Positions 22,235-35,560 are shown, counted from the stretch's first letter. The stretch is 64,000 nucleotides of DNA from Primula veris (GCA_963682055.1 OY821742.1:1321316-1385315); one strand, 5' to 3'. Program-made: numbers and translations. Notes: a model not told the origin generated them from the sequence alone.

Positions 22235-24977
22235 TAAAACCCGTATTTGTAATTTTTGTTTAAGAATGAATACTTACGTATCAATGTAGCATCATTCAGC
22301 ATCGATAACAAAAGAACAAAAACAGAGGATGATTGCGCAGGATGGGTAGTCAATTTGTACTCTCACACTTTCCTTATTATAAAGTTTAACCTAAATAATC
22401 TTCTAATCGAACCACCAAATGACCGAACGATTCATAATGTCGATAGCAACCGCTATCAAGGCTCCCATCAAGGCAAGGTCCGATCATCCGAGCTCAATTA
22501 AAAGCAACAAAACTTAATTATATCTTATAGTGAAAAAGTAAAGATGATTGAGGAAATATAACGTACATTCTTTGAAAATTTCAATGCTAAGACAAACATA
22601 GATAGTAGTTATGTTTTTTTGTCATGAATGAAATGTGTACTGTTTTTGCTTATATATTTGGAATTTTTCTAAACAACAAATGTAAATCCATAGTAATTTC
22701 TAATTGCTCTCATTGTTTATTTAGTTTTTGTATATAAAGGGTTCAATAGATGGTATGTTACACCATCACAATATCAAGATGTGTCCATCTCTAGCTCCAA
22801 TTCGTAACTTTAAATAACCTAAAGGGGATCGTCGACGACGAAAAGTTAATTATTATTCAACCTTAGATGTTTTTTGGAATGATATAGACATCACATAAGT
22901 ATATTGAAATGAATCAAAGGTGAGAATCAATCTATGGAATTTATATACACATAACATGGATGATTAAAGTTGAAGTTGCCACACAAAAATGCAAAATACT
23001 CACGAACTAATAAGAGTATGATAAGACCATCTAAAGTTATATAAATGGAAAGTTGTGAATTTAGTAAAGTAAGAGATTTTTTTATATAACTTGCATTCCT
23101 TCACGACATCGCAAACCACTTTTTCAAGGAACGCAAGTTCTCGAAACAAAAATAATAATATATAGGAGTATTATTTTGATACAAGTATTATACGTTTAAA
23201 TGATTTAGAGTTGTAGTATCAAGTTCACCACGTTTTTTTTCAACATGGGGAATTTTTTTTACTGGTAACGCTAAGCACAAAAGTGTTAGAACTTGGAAAA
23301 CGTTTAATTGACACCAAATATTGAAATTTGAATGAGTTCCTTTTCTTGGTATTTAGATAAAACAATCACATAGAGTTGTTAATGATTGTAATTAAATTGA
23401 GAAAAATACGTTTAGTCTACTGTATTATCAGTGGTTGACGATTTATGTAGTGTACTATAAATTTTAACAATTAAATTATCAAACTATGAAATTTCATCTA
23501 ATTAAAGGACTAACATCATAAATCGACGAAATTGCAGTCACTATATCTCACATTTTATGATCTATTTTTTATAAATGCTGATAGAATTAAACTCACCATT
23601 TGATAGTCAAGTGAATATAAGTGCAATTTTATCATTTTGTTTAAAAATAGGTCATCAATTATGACAAATTTCATAATTTCATAACTTAATTATTAAAATT
23701 AACAGTGTAGTAACTAAATAGTTAAACACTCATAGTAAAGTCCACTAAACATGTTTTTTTCCCAAATAAATATACCAAGCTTTAAGAAAGACAAGGTAAT
23801 CAGTAAATAATAGTAACATAGTTATCATCCAAAAATACACATTCCTTAGTATTATTGAACAGTAGGAACATATGTAAATAGTAAAACAAAATACCAATCT
23901 TTCAATTTAGCCACTTAGACATGACATACCATATAATTTGCGAACAAGTGCCTATGTCGTTTAAGCATTAAATAAATTTTCAAATTCAAGTTGAATTTAA
24001 CACAAATATTGTTATATTTATATCATAGTATTATTACTTTTCAAAAATGATGTTATAAAATTTACTTAAATTATGAAAATTTTATTACTGAATTACTATG
24101 AGAAACATATTCAAACAAATATCATAGATACTTAACCAATCCACCAGTGGGTACGGGGCAACTTTAGTGGAAAAAAAAACTTTATATTTTTTGTTTCATC
24201 ATAGACGAGTTTAATTATATATGTAGTTACATGGTCTAATAAATTTTAAAGAAGCCAACTTTTGTTTTGTATAAAAAAATATAAAAAAAAATGTTTAGTT
24301 ATAAAACTATTTCAAATAGTATTACCAAGCTTCATCACATAGTATTACAAAGCCAACTATTGATGAAGCTTTGGAATTTTACATGTTTTTTTCATTTACC
24401 CATATAAACATTAATTCTTAACTTGACTGACTTGTGAGTGCAATATTGTTTATAGGAAAAATTAGCAAACCATACAACTTTTCAAGTTTAATTACAAAAA
24501 ACTACAAAGCAAAACTTTTATTCTCAAAATATACAATTCTAATAAATATGTATAATTGTATGTTTGTATATATGTTTTGAAAAGAAAATTTTAGTTGTTG
24601 TATATTTTGATAATATGTTTTGGTTAATTATGTCGAAAGCACACAAAATGGAAGTTTTATAATTTTTTGATGATTTTTAATTTGTTTTTGTTTGTGCTTC
24701 TAAGTTATCTATAACTGAGATAGTATATATCTAGCTATATGTGCATAAATTTGCAATCTACCTATACTAGCTAGATAATGCATGTCATGAGAAATAAAAA
24801 TATTAAGAATTTTAATAATATTTCTCATAATTAAACCATGTAACTATACTTTTGTACCAATTTGATTCCCTATGTAATATTACTCTACATCATTCCTAAG
24901 ATAAAATGCTAAAGAGACAAATTAATGAATTAACACACTTATCAAAAATACAATGACTTAACATTTGGTTTAATATA
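22235..24977. other. Gene-free AT-rich interval
   Basis: An 81-codon open frame at 22256-22501 is not similar to any family I know and lies in a slightly GC-richer patch. Otherwise unremarkable AT-rich sequence. Confidence 0.4.
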
Positions 24978-25247
24978 CTCGCTCTTTCACCAAATAAGTA
25001 AATAAGTGTTCACTATTACATATTTGACTGCCCTGAAATAAGTGTACACATTACTAATTTATCAATGAAAAAGTAATAAAAGTAATATAATATTCTTAAA
25101 TATTACAATGAATACATTCCAAAAATTAAAAATAATTATTATTTAATTTAAATTAGTGCTATATTTGTAAATTTCAAATGCAGTTAATGATATCTCTTTA
25201 TATTTATTGAAATTAAAGAAGAACACTTAAAAAGAGACGGGAGGAAG
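24978..25247. mobile_element. Stowaway-like MITE (TA-flanked, third type)
   Basis: Begins CTCGCTCTTTCACCAAATAA after TA and ends AAGAGACGGGAGGAAG before TA. The interior contains AATAAGTGT...ACACTTA inverted words like family S2. Confidence 0.65.
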
Positions 25248-27669
25248 TATATACATAATATGCATGCCAATGTCTTATTCACTGGAAGAATACTATGGAT
25301 CAAAACAAACCAGAGCTAAAGTTCCATCTAACAATCATAATCATTATACATTTAGTGAAAATAATTGTCATTAATTTATACTCAAAGATACAAAAGCTTA
25401 ATTTGGAACACTTCATGAACATTAATCCAAAACATAACCAAAGATGCCATATTGTCTATTTTCTTCAAAAAACTATTAGTTTTCCTCAAGGGCATTTTGT
25501 TGGTATTCAAACACTAGTATTACTTATAATAAAAGATATCATAGCAACATAAGATAATTTTAAATAAATCATAGAATTAATGTATCGATTTTTTCCAGTT
25601 TATAGAACTTGGTGTGAAGGAGAATATACTAATTTCCTATAACGCAAACAATATAGTGCTTTTTCCAGCAAATTTTGTATTCTACTACGTTATTAATTTT
25701 TTAAATTTTCTATTGACTCGTATTCCAAAACTCCAGCTATATAGATTAAGGTTATATGTTGCATTGGTACTGAATTATTGTTGGTTAAGTTATCCTAATC
25801 ACGGATTAGTTGTATTTAACATATAGTTTAAATATTTTGTTGTTATTGCCAATTTTGGCTTACTTATCATCTGCTTGTGAACTATAATTAAATAGCTAGT
25901 TTAAATGAAGTAGACAGTTTATATATTTTTAGTCAAACATGATCATCACTAGATGTCTTGCTTAGTCTTTTTGCCCGTCAACTTTCAATCACAATTATAT
26001 ATTATCTCCATGGATGATATTTATCATAATTTCACATGTTCAAGAATCCAAAATAAATACGTATGCTCTCTTTTATTAGAGTAGGTAACAGATAACAATC
26101 ATGAAAGTTCAAATTTGTCTTTAATTAATTAATTTTAAGCAAAATTCATGGATTTATTTTGGAGGAAACATAAAATAACAAATAGCTAAAAATACATTGT
26201 AAAAGAAATGACGATTTTTACAGCTTACTTCAACTTGGTAAAATAGGTCGTATATATAGCTGAAAATATATTGTAAATAATTATTATTTTTTATGAGAAT
26301 TGTAATGATCAGACTGAAAATGTTAGAATGAGTCTGTTATTTGATTCAATCATTTTCATAAAACAAACCCAAAATATACCTTGGGTCAAATCTCATGTTT
26401 TGTGTTGTAGTAATATATATGTATATAATTAATATTAATGTATATATATTCACACTCCCCATGTTTTTCTATATAGTTAATTAGTAAATATAAATTAAAT
26501 AATCAACATTACAAGTTCATATATATATATAGTACTCTAGGGATCTATCCCCATTGAGCCCAGTGTATAACGAGCTCGACAAATCATTAGGGAAAATTCT
26601 AACGATTGTATACACATAGATAACATACAAGTAATTAATTAAATTGACAATTGAGTTGAAGTCATAGCATAACAAATTGACTTTATTTTCCCAATAAACT
26701 TTATGCTTGTAATTTCAAAACTAATATAATTAGAATTAAGTTGTGCATATTTATTACATAATTTGTTTTACCAAAACCCTTTTCTATGTTTTTATTATTA
26801 AATTTTCGTTCAACCCAAAGTAATTATCATTCCGTTATAATAAGTCAATCCAACTCAAATGACACTGTCAAATTTAGCCAATTTTTTCTAAAAATACTCC
26901 TACACATTTATAATAATTACAATAATACCATACTCACATAAAAATATAAAAAGTAAAAATTAATAAAACTATTTATCACTTTTTAACAACCAAACATTTT
27001 TTTAAATCTTAAACTATGTTTCTTTTTGTATTATACACATATTTATATCATAATTATACTTATTTTTTTATATTTTTATTGCATTATTGTATAGTAAATA
27101 TTAGATATTAAGAAATTAAAATAGACAACTCGGATTTTAAAACAACTAGTCTCATAATTCCGTTCTATCTTTCCATATAACGCCCAATATGGAAAGGAAG
27201 GAATACTTAATCTATTCTACCGATTATATCATATTATTTCACGAAAATCAGTTTTGAATTAGTAAACGTAATAACAAAATTATGCATATACTTTTTTTTA
27301 TCAAAGGGAATTTCTTTTAACAGTATTAATCCGATAACGGTTTTAGTAACGAGTGTCGTGTGTGTATCGTTTAACCATCAAATTGTTTTTAAAAATTAAT
27401 TTGCACCCAAAACAAATTTTGTTACATAGTCATATATAATAACATTATCATATGTTACAAAAATTATTTCTTTATTTTGTTTAAATAGTAGAAATATTCA
27501 CTAAAAAAAAAAAAAAATCAACCATAGACGTAAATAGTGACAAAGTCTTTTCCCAAGACATCCATGATTCGATTCCATACTAAAAAACAACTAATCTTAA
27601 ACTTGGTGACGATTTTTGTCATTCCACAACAGATTTAATATCCATAATAAACTCTTTCTTGAGTGATTA
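25248..27669. other. Gene-free AT-rich interval
   Basis: Two open frames of 70-85 codons (25295-25552 and 25614-25826) are rich in Ile, Leu and Asn codons, as expected by chance in AT-rich DNA, and match no family. TA microsatellites lie near 26410 and 26520. Confidence 0.45.
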
Positions 27670-27888
27670 CTCACTCGTTCCCATTTAATTGTCTATTACG
27701 AAACTATGTGCAATTTTGACCGGTTTATAACTTGTATCAAAATTGTCGAAATGATTTTTTTTAATATCTAATTATAAAATTTAACATTTGAATTATATGA
27801 TCAACTTCATTCCGACAAATTTTGATAAAAGATCTTGATCGGCCAATATTACACGTAATTTTATACAATTAAATAGGAACGGATGAAA
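27670..27888. mobile_element. Stowaway-like MITE S1, complete copy
   Basis: TA-flanked 219-bp copy; left end CTCACTCGTTCCCATTTAAT, right end TAGGAACGGATGAAA. A small internal deletion relative to the reference. Confidence 0.82.
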
Positions 27889-28246
27889 TATAACTTAATT
27901 ACCATAATAGACTTTAAAAATAAAAATGTCATAATTATTTTTACAAAAAAAGTAGGCAATACAAAAAATAAATAAGGGATAGAAATAAATATAAAGAAAA
28001 AGCGGGGTGAGGGGGATATTGTCATGTGACCTGAAAACAGGGAGGTGACCGGTTCAGGAAAGTGGACCCAACTGACATTTTGCTCTTCTTATTAACCGGT
28101 TACCGGCGCATATTACGTCTTTTGACCGCTATAAACAAACCACGTGGTTTGACGTGGCACTCATTTGGATGCATTGCATTACTTGCCTTTTTTTTTTTTT
28201 TTTATTCTTTTGGTATTTTCTTGCAATTTGTTTTCTTTCTTCTTTA

Positions 28247-28570
28247 AACTTAGTACGGTTGGTCCGATTCGATTCGGTTTTTAACAAAATCGAAAACGAA
28301 ACCGAGCATATTTTTTGGTTCATTTTTTTTCGATTTCGGTATTTTTATTTTTTGGACCAAACCAGACCGGGTTTTTTCGATCCAGTTTCGGTATTTTTTA
28401 GCTTTTCGGTTATTTTTTGGTTTTTTCCGGTTTTGGTCTTTTTCTGTTCGGTTTTATTGAAAAACGAAACCGACCCGAATTTTTTTCGTTTTTTCGGTTT
28501 CGGTATTTTTCTGTTTGGTTATCGGCCCGGTTCAGTTTTTCCGGTTTTTCGCCCGGCCCTAAAACTTAGT
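28247..28570. mobile_element. Non-autonomous hAT-like element (family H), 308 bp
   Basis: The 8-bp direct repeat AACTTAGT at 28247-28254 and 28563-28570 flanks a block of TTCGGTTTTTT-type words ending CCCGGCCCTAA. The right end matches the CAGCCCTA end of the 56032 copy. The 166-codon Phe-rich open frame inside it is a by-product of the repeat, not a gene. Confidence 0.78.
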
Positions 28571-28572
28571 GC

Positions 28573-28573
<1 letters not shown>

Positions 28574-28605
<32 letters not shown>

Positions 28606-28606
28606 T
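28574..28606. repeat. (TA)n/(CA)n microsatellite
   Basis: Perfect TA run passing into CACACA, directly next to the hAT-like insertion. Confidence 0.9.
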
Positions 28607-28875
28607 AGCGGACATGCTCACTCGATGGATGTGAATCAAAGAAAAAATCCGTAACCTGTTATGCTAGAATTTTCGATAAATAGAGGGACAATTATGGTTG
28701 AGAGAGATAGGGAATTTGATGGCAGCGTGCAATTATAATTTGTGATATATGCAGTTAAAAGTGAAGTTAATAATTAGATGTCAGTTATTTTTCTTTTAAT
28801 TACCGTGTAAAAGGTGTTTACTTTTTGTAAATAATTGTTTTAAAATTTCGTAAAGTTTGCTCACATAAACTAATA

Positions 28876-28900
28876 GTATATATATATATATATATATATT
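28876..28900. repeat. (TA)n microsatellite
   Basis: About twelve uninterrupted TA units shortly before a Stowaway copy. Confidence 0.9.
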
Positions 28901-28918
28901 GAACGAGAATAAATACTA

Positions 28919-29150
28919 CTCCATCCGTTCTTATTTAATTATCAATTACGAAACTACGTGCAATTTTGACTGATCAACTTGTATTAAAATTGTCGGAATG
29001 AAAATTTTAAAAAGTTGATCATATAGTTCAAATGTTAAATTTTATGATTAGATTTAAAAAAAATTCATTTCGATAATTTTGATACAAGTTATAAGCCGGT
29101 AAAAATTGCACGTAGTTTCGTATTGGACAATTAAATGGGAACGGATGGAG
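28919..29150. mobile_element. Stowaway-like MITE S1, reverse-oriented complete copy
   Basis: TA-flanked 232-bp copy, ends CTCCATCCGTTCTTATTTAA and GGGAACGGATGGAG. The interior runs opposite to the 46968 copy. Confidence 0.88.
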
Positions 29151-30228
29151 TATCAACTTTCTTTCTGGTCGTTAATTTGTTTGTTTAAGAGGTGCCGGGG
29201 AGGAAACATGACCAAAATGTGTGGTATTGCCAAAATTAATAAAACCGTATAATATTTTTCAAATTATAAACATGGAAAAGACGGTTTTTTTTAAACCTTT
29301 TTTACCATCTTTTCTTATTTTTTTTTAACTTTCTTTCTTGATTAAAATGTATTTGATTTCTATTTTTTTCCTTTTCACTCAATTTCGACTTTCTTTTCAA
29401 ACTCTAACAAAAACTCACAACAGTAATATCACGTGCAGTCGTATGTCGAAAGTTTCAGTATTTCAAAATTGACTAAAAAATAAATAAATTAGAACAAAAA
29501 AGATACAAAAATTAAATTTAAGAAATCAAGCTATATAACAAGTAAAAAGATTAAGACATAAAAAAAAAAACCTTAAAAAACCAAACGTATATTAAATAAT
29601 AGATATATCCGAACAATTAAATATTTATTACACAATTTCAGTATATTCACTTCAATTAAAATACAAAACACCAAAAATTCTTTTAGAAATTTTGTTTGCA
29701 CTCACCAGTACTATAATTATTATTTTTGTTTAAATTTTTTAAAGATGTGTGTTACGTGTCAACATGATAAGTTGATGTAAAATGTCTTTTATAATCATTT
29801 GCATATGTTAATTTTTTAAGTATTACTTATATATCATCAACACATACAAAATTATGATATGTTATTGCACTAACAATATATAATTTTGGAAGAGTTTGCC
29901 AAAAAAATATTTAAGAATTTGCCATAATACCGTACATATAAATTATTATGAAAAACATTAATAAAAAAAATTATTTTTCAAAACTGTGGGGTTGTCGTGG
30001 CAACCCCTGGTCACATTGGTGTGCCGCCTCTTAAGAGGTGATCGGTTAGGTGCGGAATCAGTAATTTTTAAATGGAGAAACCGATTTTCTATATAATTAT
30101 TTTTATACGTATCTTACAAGTATAAGTGTTTTTCGTAATATGAGAGTGCTTAAGATTGATTTTTAAAGATTTTGATTAAAATAAATGGAAATTTTCATTT
30201 TTTTCATTAACTACTATCAATTAGGGCA
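29151..30228. other. Gene-free AT-rich interval
   Basis: No supported feature apart from a GC-richer patch at about 29980-30050 (GGTTGTCGTGGCAACCCC, itself a short inverted repeat). Confidence 0.4.
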
Positions 30229-30439
30229 AAGCTACGCACACGTGAAAATCAAAAACATTACTTTTATGAATCAACACAAATCGAACATGTTTACCGGTTA
30301 GCATAAACAAGAACATTGCAAAAATAAACTAGATAAGCTACGCACACGTGAAAATCAAAAACATTACTTTTATGAATCAACACAAATCGAACATGTTTAC
30401 CGGTTAGCATAAACAAGAACATTGCAAAATAAACTAGAT
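30229..30439. repeat. Tandem duplication, 2 x 106 bp
   Basis: The unit from AAGCTACGCACACGTGAAAA to AAATAAACTAGAT occurs at 30229-30334 and 30335-30439 with a single-base length difference, so the duplication is recent. Confidence 0.95.
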
Positions 30440-30477
30440 TTAAGTGACTGTCGAAAATTGTCATCTATAGGGGCCGG

Positions 30478-30511
30478 CGGTAAACATGTTCGATTTGTGT
30501 TGGTTTATGAA
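30478..30511. repeat. Inverted third arm of the 106-bp repeat
   Basis: GGTAAACATGTTCGATTTGT and following bases are the inverse of the middle of each 106-bp unit, matching about 30 of 33 positions. A transcript across the region could fold on itself. Confidence 0.8.
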
Positions 30512-31452
30512 GCAGCGTTTGACGGGTTTGTACCGGAATTTTTTCTCTTTTTTTGTTCGATAAAAACTGTAACTTACTTGGCGATTTAACTAAGTTTGCT
30601 TTTAAAACTATGAAAATTTAGTAGTTAAGACTTGAAACACTAGCATAACACGTTCGTTAAGACTGTCCAAACCCTTATTTAACAATAAATTAGCTTGAAA
30701 TGTGATTAAAAATCAAAATAAAATGTATATTATATGAAAACTTTGCAATTGGAACAGGTGTAAAAATGTTTCCATTGTTTAGGATCACTAATGGGGTTGG
30801 TATCCATGTTTTGAAAATATTGGTTTAAGATTTAAATTGTTGTGTGAAAATGAAGATGTAAAGTTGAGACATTAATATTCCATTTTTGCCTTAAAACAAG
30901 GAATGTTTGTGAGGCGCATTTGTGTTTGTTTCTTCTTGTTTTTAATATCTTAGTTATGAAAGCTTTGGACAGTCTATTTTTGACTTCAAAAAAACTTATA
31001 AAGTAATAATATAAAAATTGTACCAAAAAGTTCATCACATCCACGCACAAATTCTTGTCTCGCACTAATTAGCTTTTCATATTTTAAATAATGAAAAAAA
31101 TACTCAAAATAAGTATGGAGAACTATTGGGTGCTATACATGATCAGCTTGTTTTTCTATGTTTCAAAGTGAAATTTAGCCCAAGGTTTTTGCATATTTTC
31201 AATTATTTATTTATACAAATATTTAATAAAAATTGATTATGTGACTGAAGTTGCACCACATTGTCAAAACTTAGACTAAGTTTCATTTTGTAGCTCACAA
31301 AAAATGAAACAATTTATAAAGCCCATGTCTGTCTGCAAAGAAACATAGAAACACCCTTCTCTTATGATAATTTTATTTAGTCATTCTATTATCAATTTAT
31401 GGTAGCTATTCCCTATGATTTGGAAAGGGGAAAATAGTGGTCCTTATCAGTG
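30512..31452. other. Gene-free interval
   Basis: AT-rich, no supported gene. Confidence 0.4.
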
Positions 31453-31935
31453 AACACAGTTAGAAATGAGGCATATGTGAACTTTCTTACGGATCCATCT
31501 GAGAGCAGATATACTCTTAGGCCAGCAGACATTCTTGTTTACACATAAAACGGTGGAAAAAATGTGTGTATTGATCTTACTGGCGTTTCGTCCTTGTTGG
31601 GGTATGGTATTGAAAAATTTACTGCGGGTCACGCAGCTACTATTGCAGCGGCAGTGAATGTAGATAAACATGAGAAGGTCTGTCAAGACAATCAACACAG
31701 TTTCATACCTTTTGCGTTTGATACATTTGAGTTTTTAACTACTGAGTCGGTTGAGTTTCTCAGGAGAGTGCTGCAGAAAGTTATGAACATAAATGTGTTG
31801 ACTGCAGGTTCGGCTGAATATGTTTTTAGAAGATTGGGATTTGCTGAATATGTATTTAGAATGTTGAGATTTGTTATTCAAAGAACACTAATGACGCAGT
31901 TTGTTGCTCGTTTATTTCAAACTCATATGCAATAA
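31453..31935 (+). pseudogene. Decayed fragment of a plant retroelement-associated protein (RPAD(I/M)L(V/L)Y family)
   Basis: One frame runs from about 31453 to the TAA at 31935 with the motif string LRPADILVYT, an in-frame TAA at 31546-31548, then NGGKNVCIDLTGVSSLLG, FTAGHAATIAAA, DNQHSFIPFAFDTFEFL, FLRRVL and a C-terminal QFVARL. This order is what I recall for the C-terminal part of widespread plant proteins annotated as reverse-transcriptase related, abundant in asterids; family naming is from memory. It is broken: the start is missing, a stop stands where the family has Trp, and a 30-bp tandem duplication (31813-31842, 31843-31872) repeats ten residues (AEYVFRRLGF then AEYVFRMLRF). No poly(A) or target duplication was found around it. 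Codon use is less AT-rich than the flanks. Confidence 0.75.
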
Positions 31936-32810
31936 TTTTACTTTATTCAGTTTTATTAATAAGTTAAGTCACATGTGGTTTTTATTTATAGTATAATCTA
32001 TGTTGACAAAAATAAATCTTTTTTTTTTTTTGTATAAGGACCAATCTCATCAGCTAATTCAAAATTAGAGAGTCAAAACATGGGAATTACTACTGTTCCA
32101 ATTAAAATTACAAAAATGAAGTAGAATTTTAGTCCAAAACATAGGTGCATTTCTATAGTTTACCCTAGGAATAATTTTTAGTAAATATATGAACCCATAA
32201 TGCAAGATACTTTAGTTAATGAAAGTATACTTTTTAGAACTTTGATCAGGGAATTTAGCATGTATTGGTCCACCTAAGCCAACAGCTTTTTAAGCAACTA
32301 AGCAATGATTTATTAATAATGTTATGTAACCGCAATCTCACATAATAAATTACAAAAAAAAAATTAAATAAATCTGCTTACTACTATTTTAGTAGTAAAA
32401 GTTGAAAAAAGCACACAAAAGCAAAACTAATACTAAAAATTGTACTTAATTTAGTAGTACAAGTACAACTCACTGATTTAGTTAGGCTAGTATTAAACTT
32501 TTGCCACGTAATTCCACTAATAAGACCAAATTAAAGATGTTATATATATGGTGGTAGTCAACTTGCTATTTTCAAAATTGTCTTCACAAAAGACAAGTTC
32601 TATCAGTACATGAACTGATATTATATTTAATTCCATTTGTAACATAAAATAAATATTTTATAAGTTTAGGTTAACCTGATTTTCAGGGACCATGCTAACT
32701 TAGTTTTATGATATTTTCCGGTCTCCACTCGTGGGCACGAACCTTTTGCCGGTATTATATAACTATTTAATTACTTAATTGCATTTTCTTCCAATTTTAT
32801 TTTTTAAAAC
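31936..32810. other. Gene-free AT-rich interval
   Basis: No supported feature. Confidence 0.45.
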
Positions 32811-33320
32811 ATTTTTTAAGCATTGTTATGACTAGTCTCTCTAGAGTCCCTAAATCATTTAATTTATGCCAGAGAAAAATGGTTTGTTTTAAAAAAAAAA
32901 GGAAAGGGCTAGTTACAGAAATATATGCACTAAAAAAAATCACACGGACGAAAATAGTAGTAATATATTGGAGGCGATATGGTGACGGATTTCTTACAAC
33001 ATTTGTCACGCGAAAAATTTGTGATAGGCTTGGTCGTCGATTATTGGATTTTTATTTTTTTAAGCATTTTTTAAGCATTGTTATGACTAGTCTCTCTAGA
33101 GTCCCTAAATCATTTAATTTATGCCAGAGAAAAATGGTTTGTTTTAAAAAAAAAAAAGGAAAGGGCTAGTTACAGAAATATATGCACTAAAAAAAGATCA
33201 CACGGACGAAAATAGTAGTAATATATTGGAGGCGACATAGTGACGGATTTCTTACAACATTTGTCACGTGAAAAATTTGTAACAAGCTTGGTCGTCGATG
33301 ATTGAATTTTTTATTTTTTT
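32811..33320. repeat. Tandem duplication, 2 x 255 bp
   Basis: The block beginning ATTTTTTAAGCATTGTTATG is repeated at 32811-33065 and 33066-33320 with a few substitutions and differences in A and T runs. Words such as GACGGATTTCTTACAACATT and GTCACG resemble those inside non-autonomous DNA transposons. Open frames across it simply follow the duplication. Confidence 0.93.
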
Positions 33321-34340
33321 TATGGTGATGGTTCGTATATGGAAAAGAAGTGATAAAAAGGAACATCGTCAACTTATAGCTCATTGTAATTGATTTATAA
33401 GGAGGGTTAGCTAGTCTATTTACAAAATTACAATGGTCTATATATGCTGCTATATTCACTAATTTTTTCACGTTAAAGTTATGAATTAAATACTTACATT
33501 TTGAGTTGTCGGGACTAATAGTATTTGACTTGCATAAAACTATAGTGAGCAAATAGCTACATTATATTTTTTCAATTTTGTATGGTATCAAAAAATTCTT
33601 CTACTAAGTAGTACAAAGACAACGACATGGGTCATCACGTGCTACAAATTAAAATCCATTTAAAAGTTCTAATGTTCTATAGACTATAGAGAAACTATAT
33701 ATTTACTTAATTACATACGTTACATGTAAATTTATTCCCAAAAAAATCTACTACTTAGTTAAGATACTAAGTTTTTGGCGTCTTTGCTACTCATTCTATC
33801 TTCATAATATTAATTTTCATTAAATAATGAACGTTACGTACATTCGAGAACATAATTGATGGCCTCACCAAAAAACGAAAAAAAAGGAAGGAAAAATAAC
33901 ATTTTCGCATTTCGTAGTGTCGTTTTTACAAATGTCTTCCAATTTCCTAGGCCATGTTTCTGCATTTTATATTTTATTGGATTTTTAAAATATCATAGAT
34001 ATTGGAACCAATTAATAATTTTTTGGGATCTAAAGGCATGATTAGGAATTTGTACTTGTAGTTAAACAATATGGAAATCCCCAAAGTTTTCAGTGATGTT
34101 TTGTATAGTAAAACTAAATTAAGGAATACTTGTATGGTCTTTAATTGGCTTTTTAATTTACCTTTAAAAAACATCTAATCTTTCTCTAGTAATATACAAA
34201 ATATCTCACTTCTCTAGAAAATGCATATCATAGTTTCTTTAAAAATGGATTCTAACAATATAGTATTAGTAATATTATCACTCTATTTCGACATTTCACA
34301 TTAGAAACCAATTTAGTAAAACAATATTCTTTTAATGGGT
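33321..34340. other. Gene-free interval
   Basis: AT-rich sequence with no supported gene or repeat. Confidence 0.4.
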
Positions 34341-34372
34341 TATAACCTATAACCTATAACCTATAACCTATA
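34341..34372. repeat. Short 7-bp tandem repeat (TATAACC)4
   Basis: Four perfect head-to-tail heptamers plus a partial. It differs from the plant telomere word CCCTAAA and is too short to call interstitial telomeric DNA. Confidence 0.9.
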
Positions 34373-35272
34373 CTAAAACTATGGAGTATATGTTTTACTA
34401 TGTTAAAAACTTAAAATGCCTTTTCGTAACTAATTTAATTCACTCTTGGTGATACTTTTTTTTTCTTTTTCTTGTTATCAGTAATCCAATTAATACAGTT
34501 TTCTTAAAATATTTTTTTTGTAACATTGAAATCAACATTTTTGTGGTAATGGAGTAGGGGTATAAACCTACAAAATATAAATAAATAGTAACATTTCTAG
34601 GTGAATTTGGAGCTTCTACACCTCAACGAATCACCAAGAAGACGTGTCCACATAAAATTGTGAATTTTTAATGTGTGGCAAGAAATCAAAAGGTTAAAAA
34701 AAAAAAAGTAGTAATTTTCAAGATGGACAAAATTAATGTAAGTGAGAAGACCAAGGTAAATCACATGGGTTTTAGTGACCCGAAACAAAACCACCATCCA
34801 CATGGTAACACAAGTACAGTTTTGGTAATTATTTTTCATCTTAATCAAAGTTTAGACTATATAATTTAGCTTAGTAAACTGAATTAAATTTGAAAAATAA
34901 AGACCCAAGAGGGGATCAACCTTGGGATATTTCATTATATTATGATAGTGACCTTTGATATAGAGAAGGTGCAATACCATACACAACTCATTAATAATAC
35001 TATGTAACTTTACAATAATACTATATAACTTTACTTTAAAGAACATTAATTCTTGGTAATTGAGTATGGAAAAAAGTGAAGATTATGAATAGGACATGAC
35101 AATGTGCCACTAGCTCAATTATAATTGGTGGTAAACCATTTCCTCAATACTAGTTTTTCTTTTTGTATTTTTTTTTTATAAAATTGATTCACTTAGTAAA
35201 ATTTACTTCAATATGTAGGATTTTTGACAAGTAATCTTCTCATTTTAGTTTGGTCATTTTATATCACAACGT
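34373..35272. other. Gene-free interval
   Basis: AT-rich. The segment at about 35105-35180 (GCCACTAGCTCAATTATAAT...) recurs in diverged form at 35405-35475 and 35490-35555, so this area is a degenerate local repeat. Confidence 0.45.
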
Positions 35273-35560
35273 CACTACAAGAAACAAGTTAAATATAGCA
35301 ACATTTTACTTTTTGAAAACTGTTGCTAAATTTAACGACACTCATTTTATCATCAGTTTAACAACATACGCTCTGATGATAAGCTGATATTTTTTTTATA
35401 ATGCGTGTCACTAGCTCGATAAAAACTGATGGTAAATTATTTGCCCAATACTATTTCTTGTTGTAGATTCTTCTTATTTAAGTTTGGTCATATGGTGATA
35501 AAAATTGGTGATAAAAAAAATTGCCCGGTACTATTTCTTTTTGTATTTTTAATGGGGTGT
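35273..35560 (+). mobile_element. CACTA-like element fragment with CACTACAAGAAAC end
   Basis: The CACTACAAGAAACAAGTT start is a common plant CACTA terminus; it is followed by inverted words around GTTGCTAAATTTAACG. The right end is not found. The family differs from the 5400 elements. Confidence 0.45.

Noticed and set aside
28154..28654. 166-codon Phe-rich open frame on plus
   Set aside because: It lies almost entirely within the hAT-like element bracketed by AACTTAGT; TTTTCGGTT-type repeats give Phe/Arg/Ser codons without stops. Not a gene.
32828..33169. 113-codon open frame repeating its own sequence
   Set aside because: The internal repetition simply follows the 255-bp DNA duplication, and the Lys runs come from A-tracts.
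34341..34372. Interstitial telomere repeat
   Set aside because: The heptamer is TATAACC, not CCCTAAA, and only four units are present.
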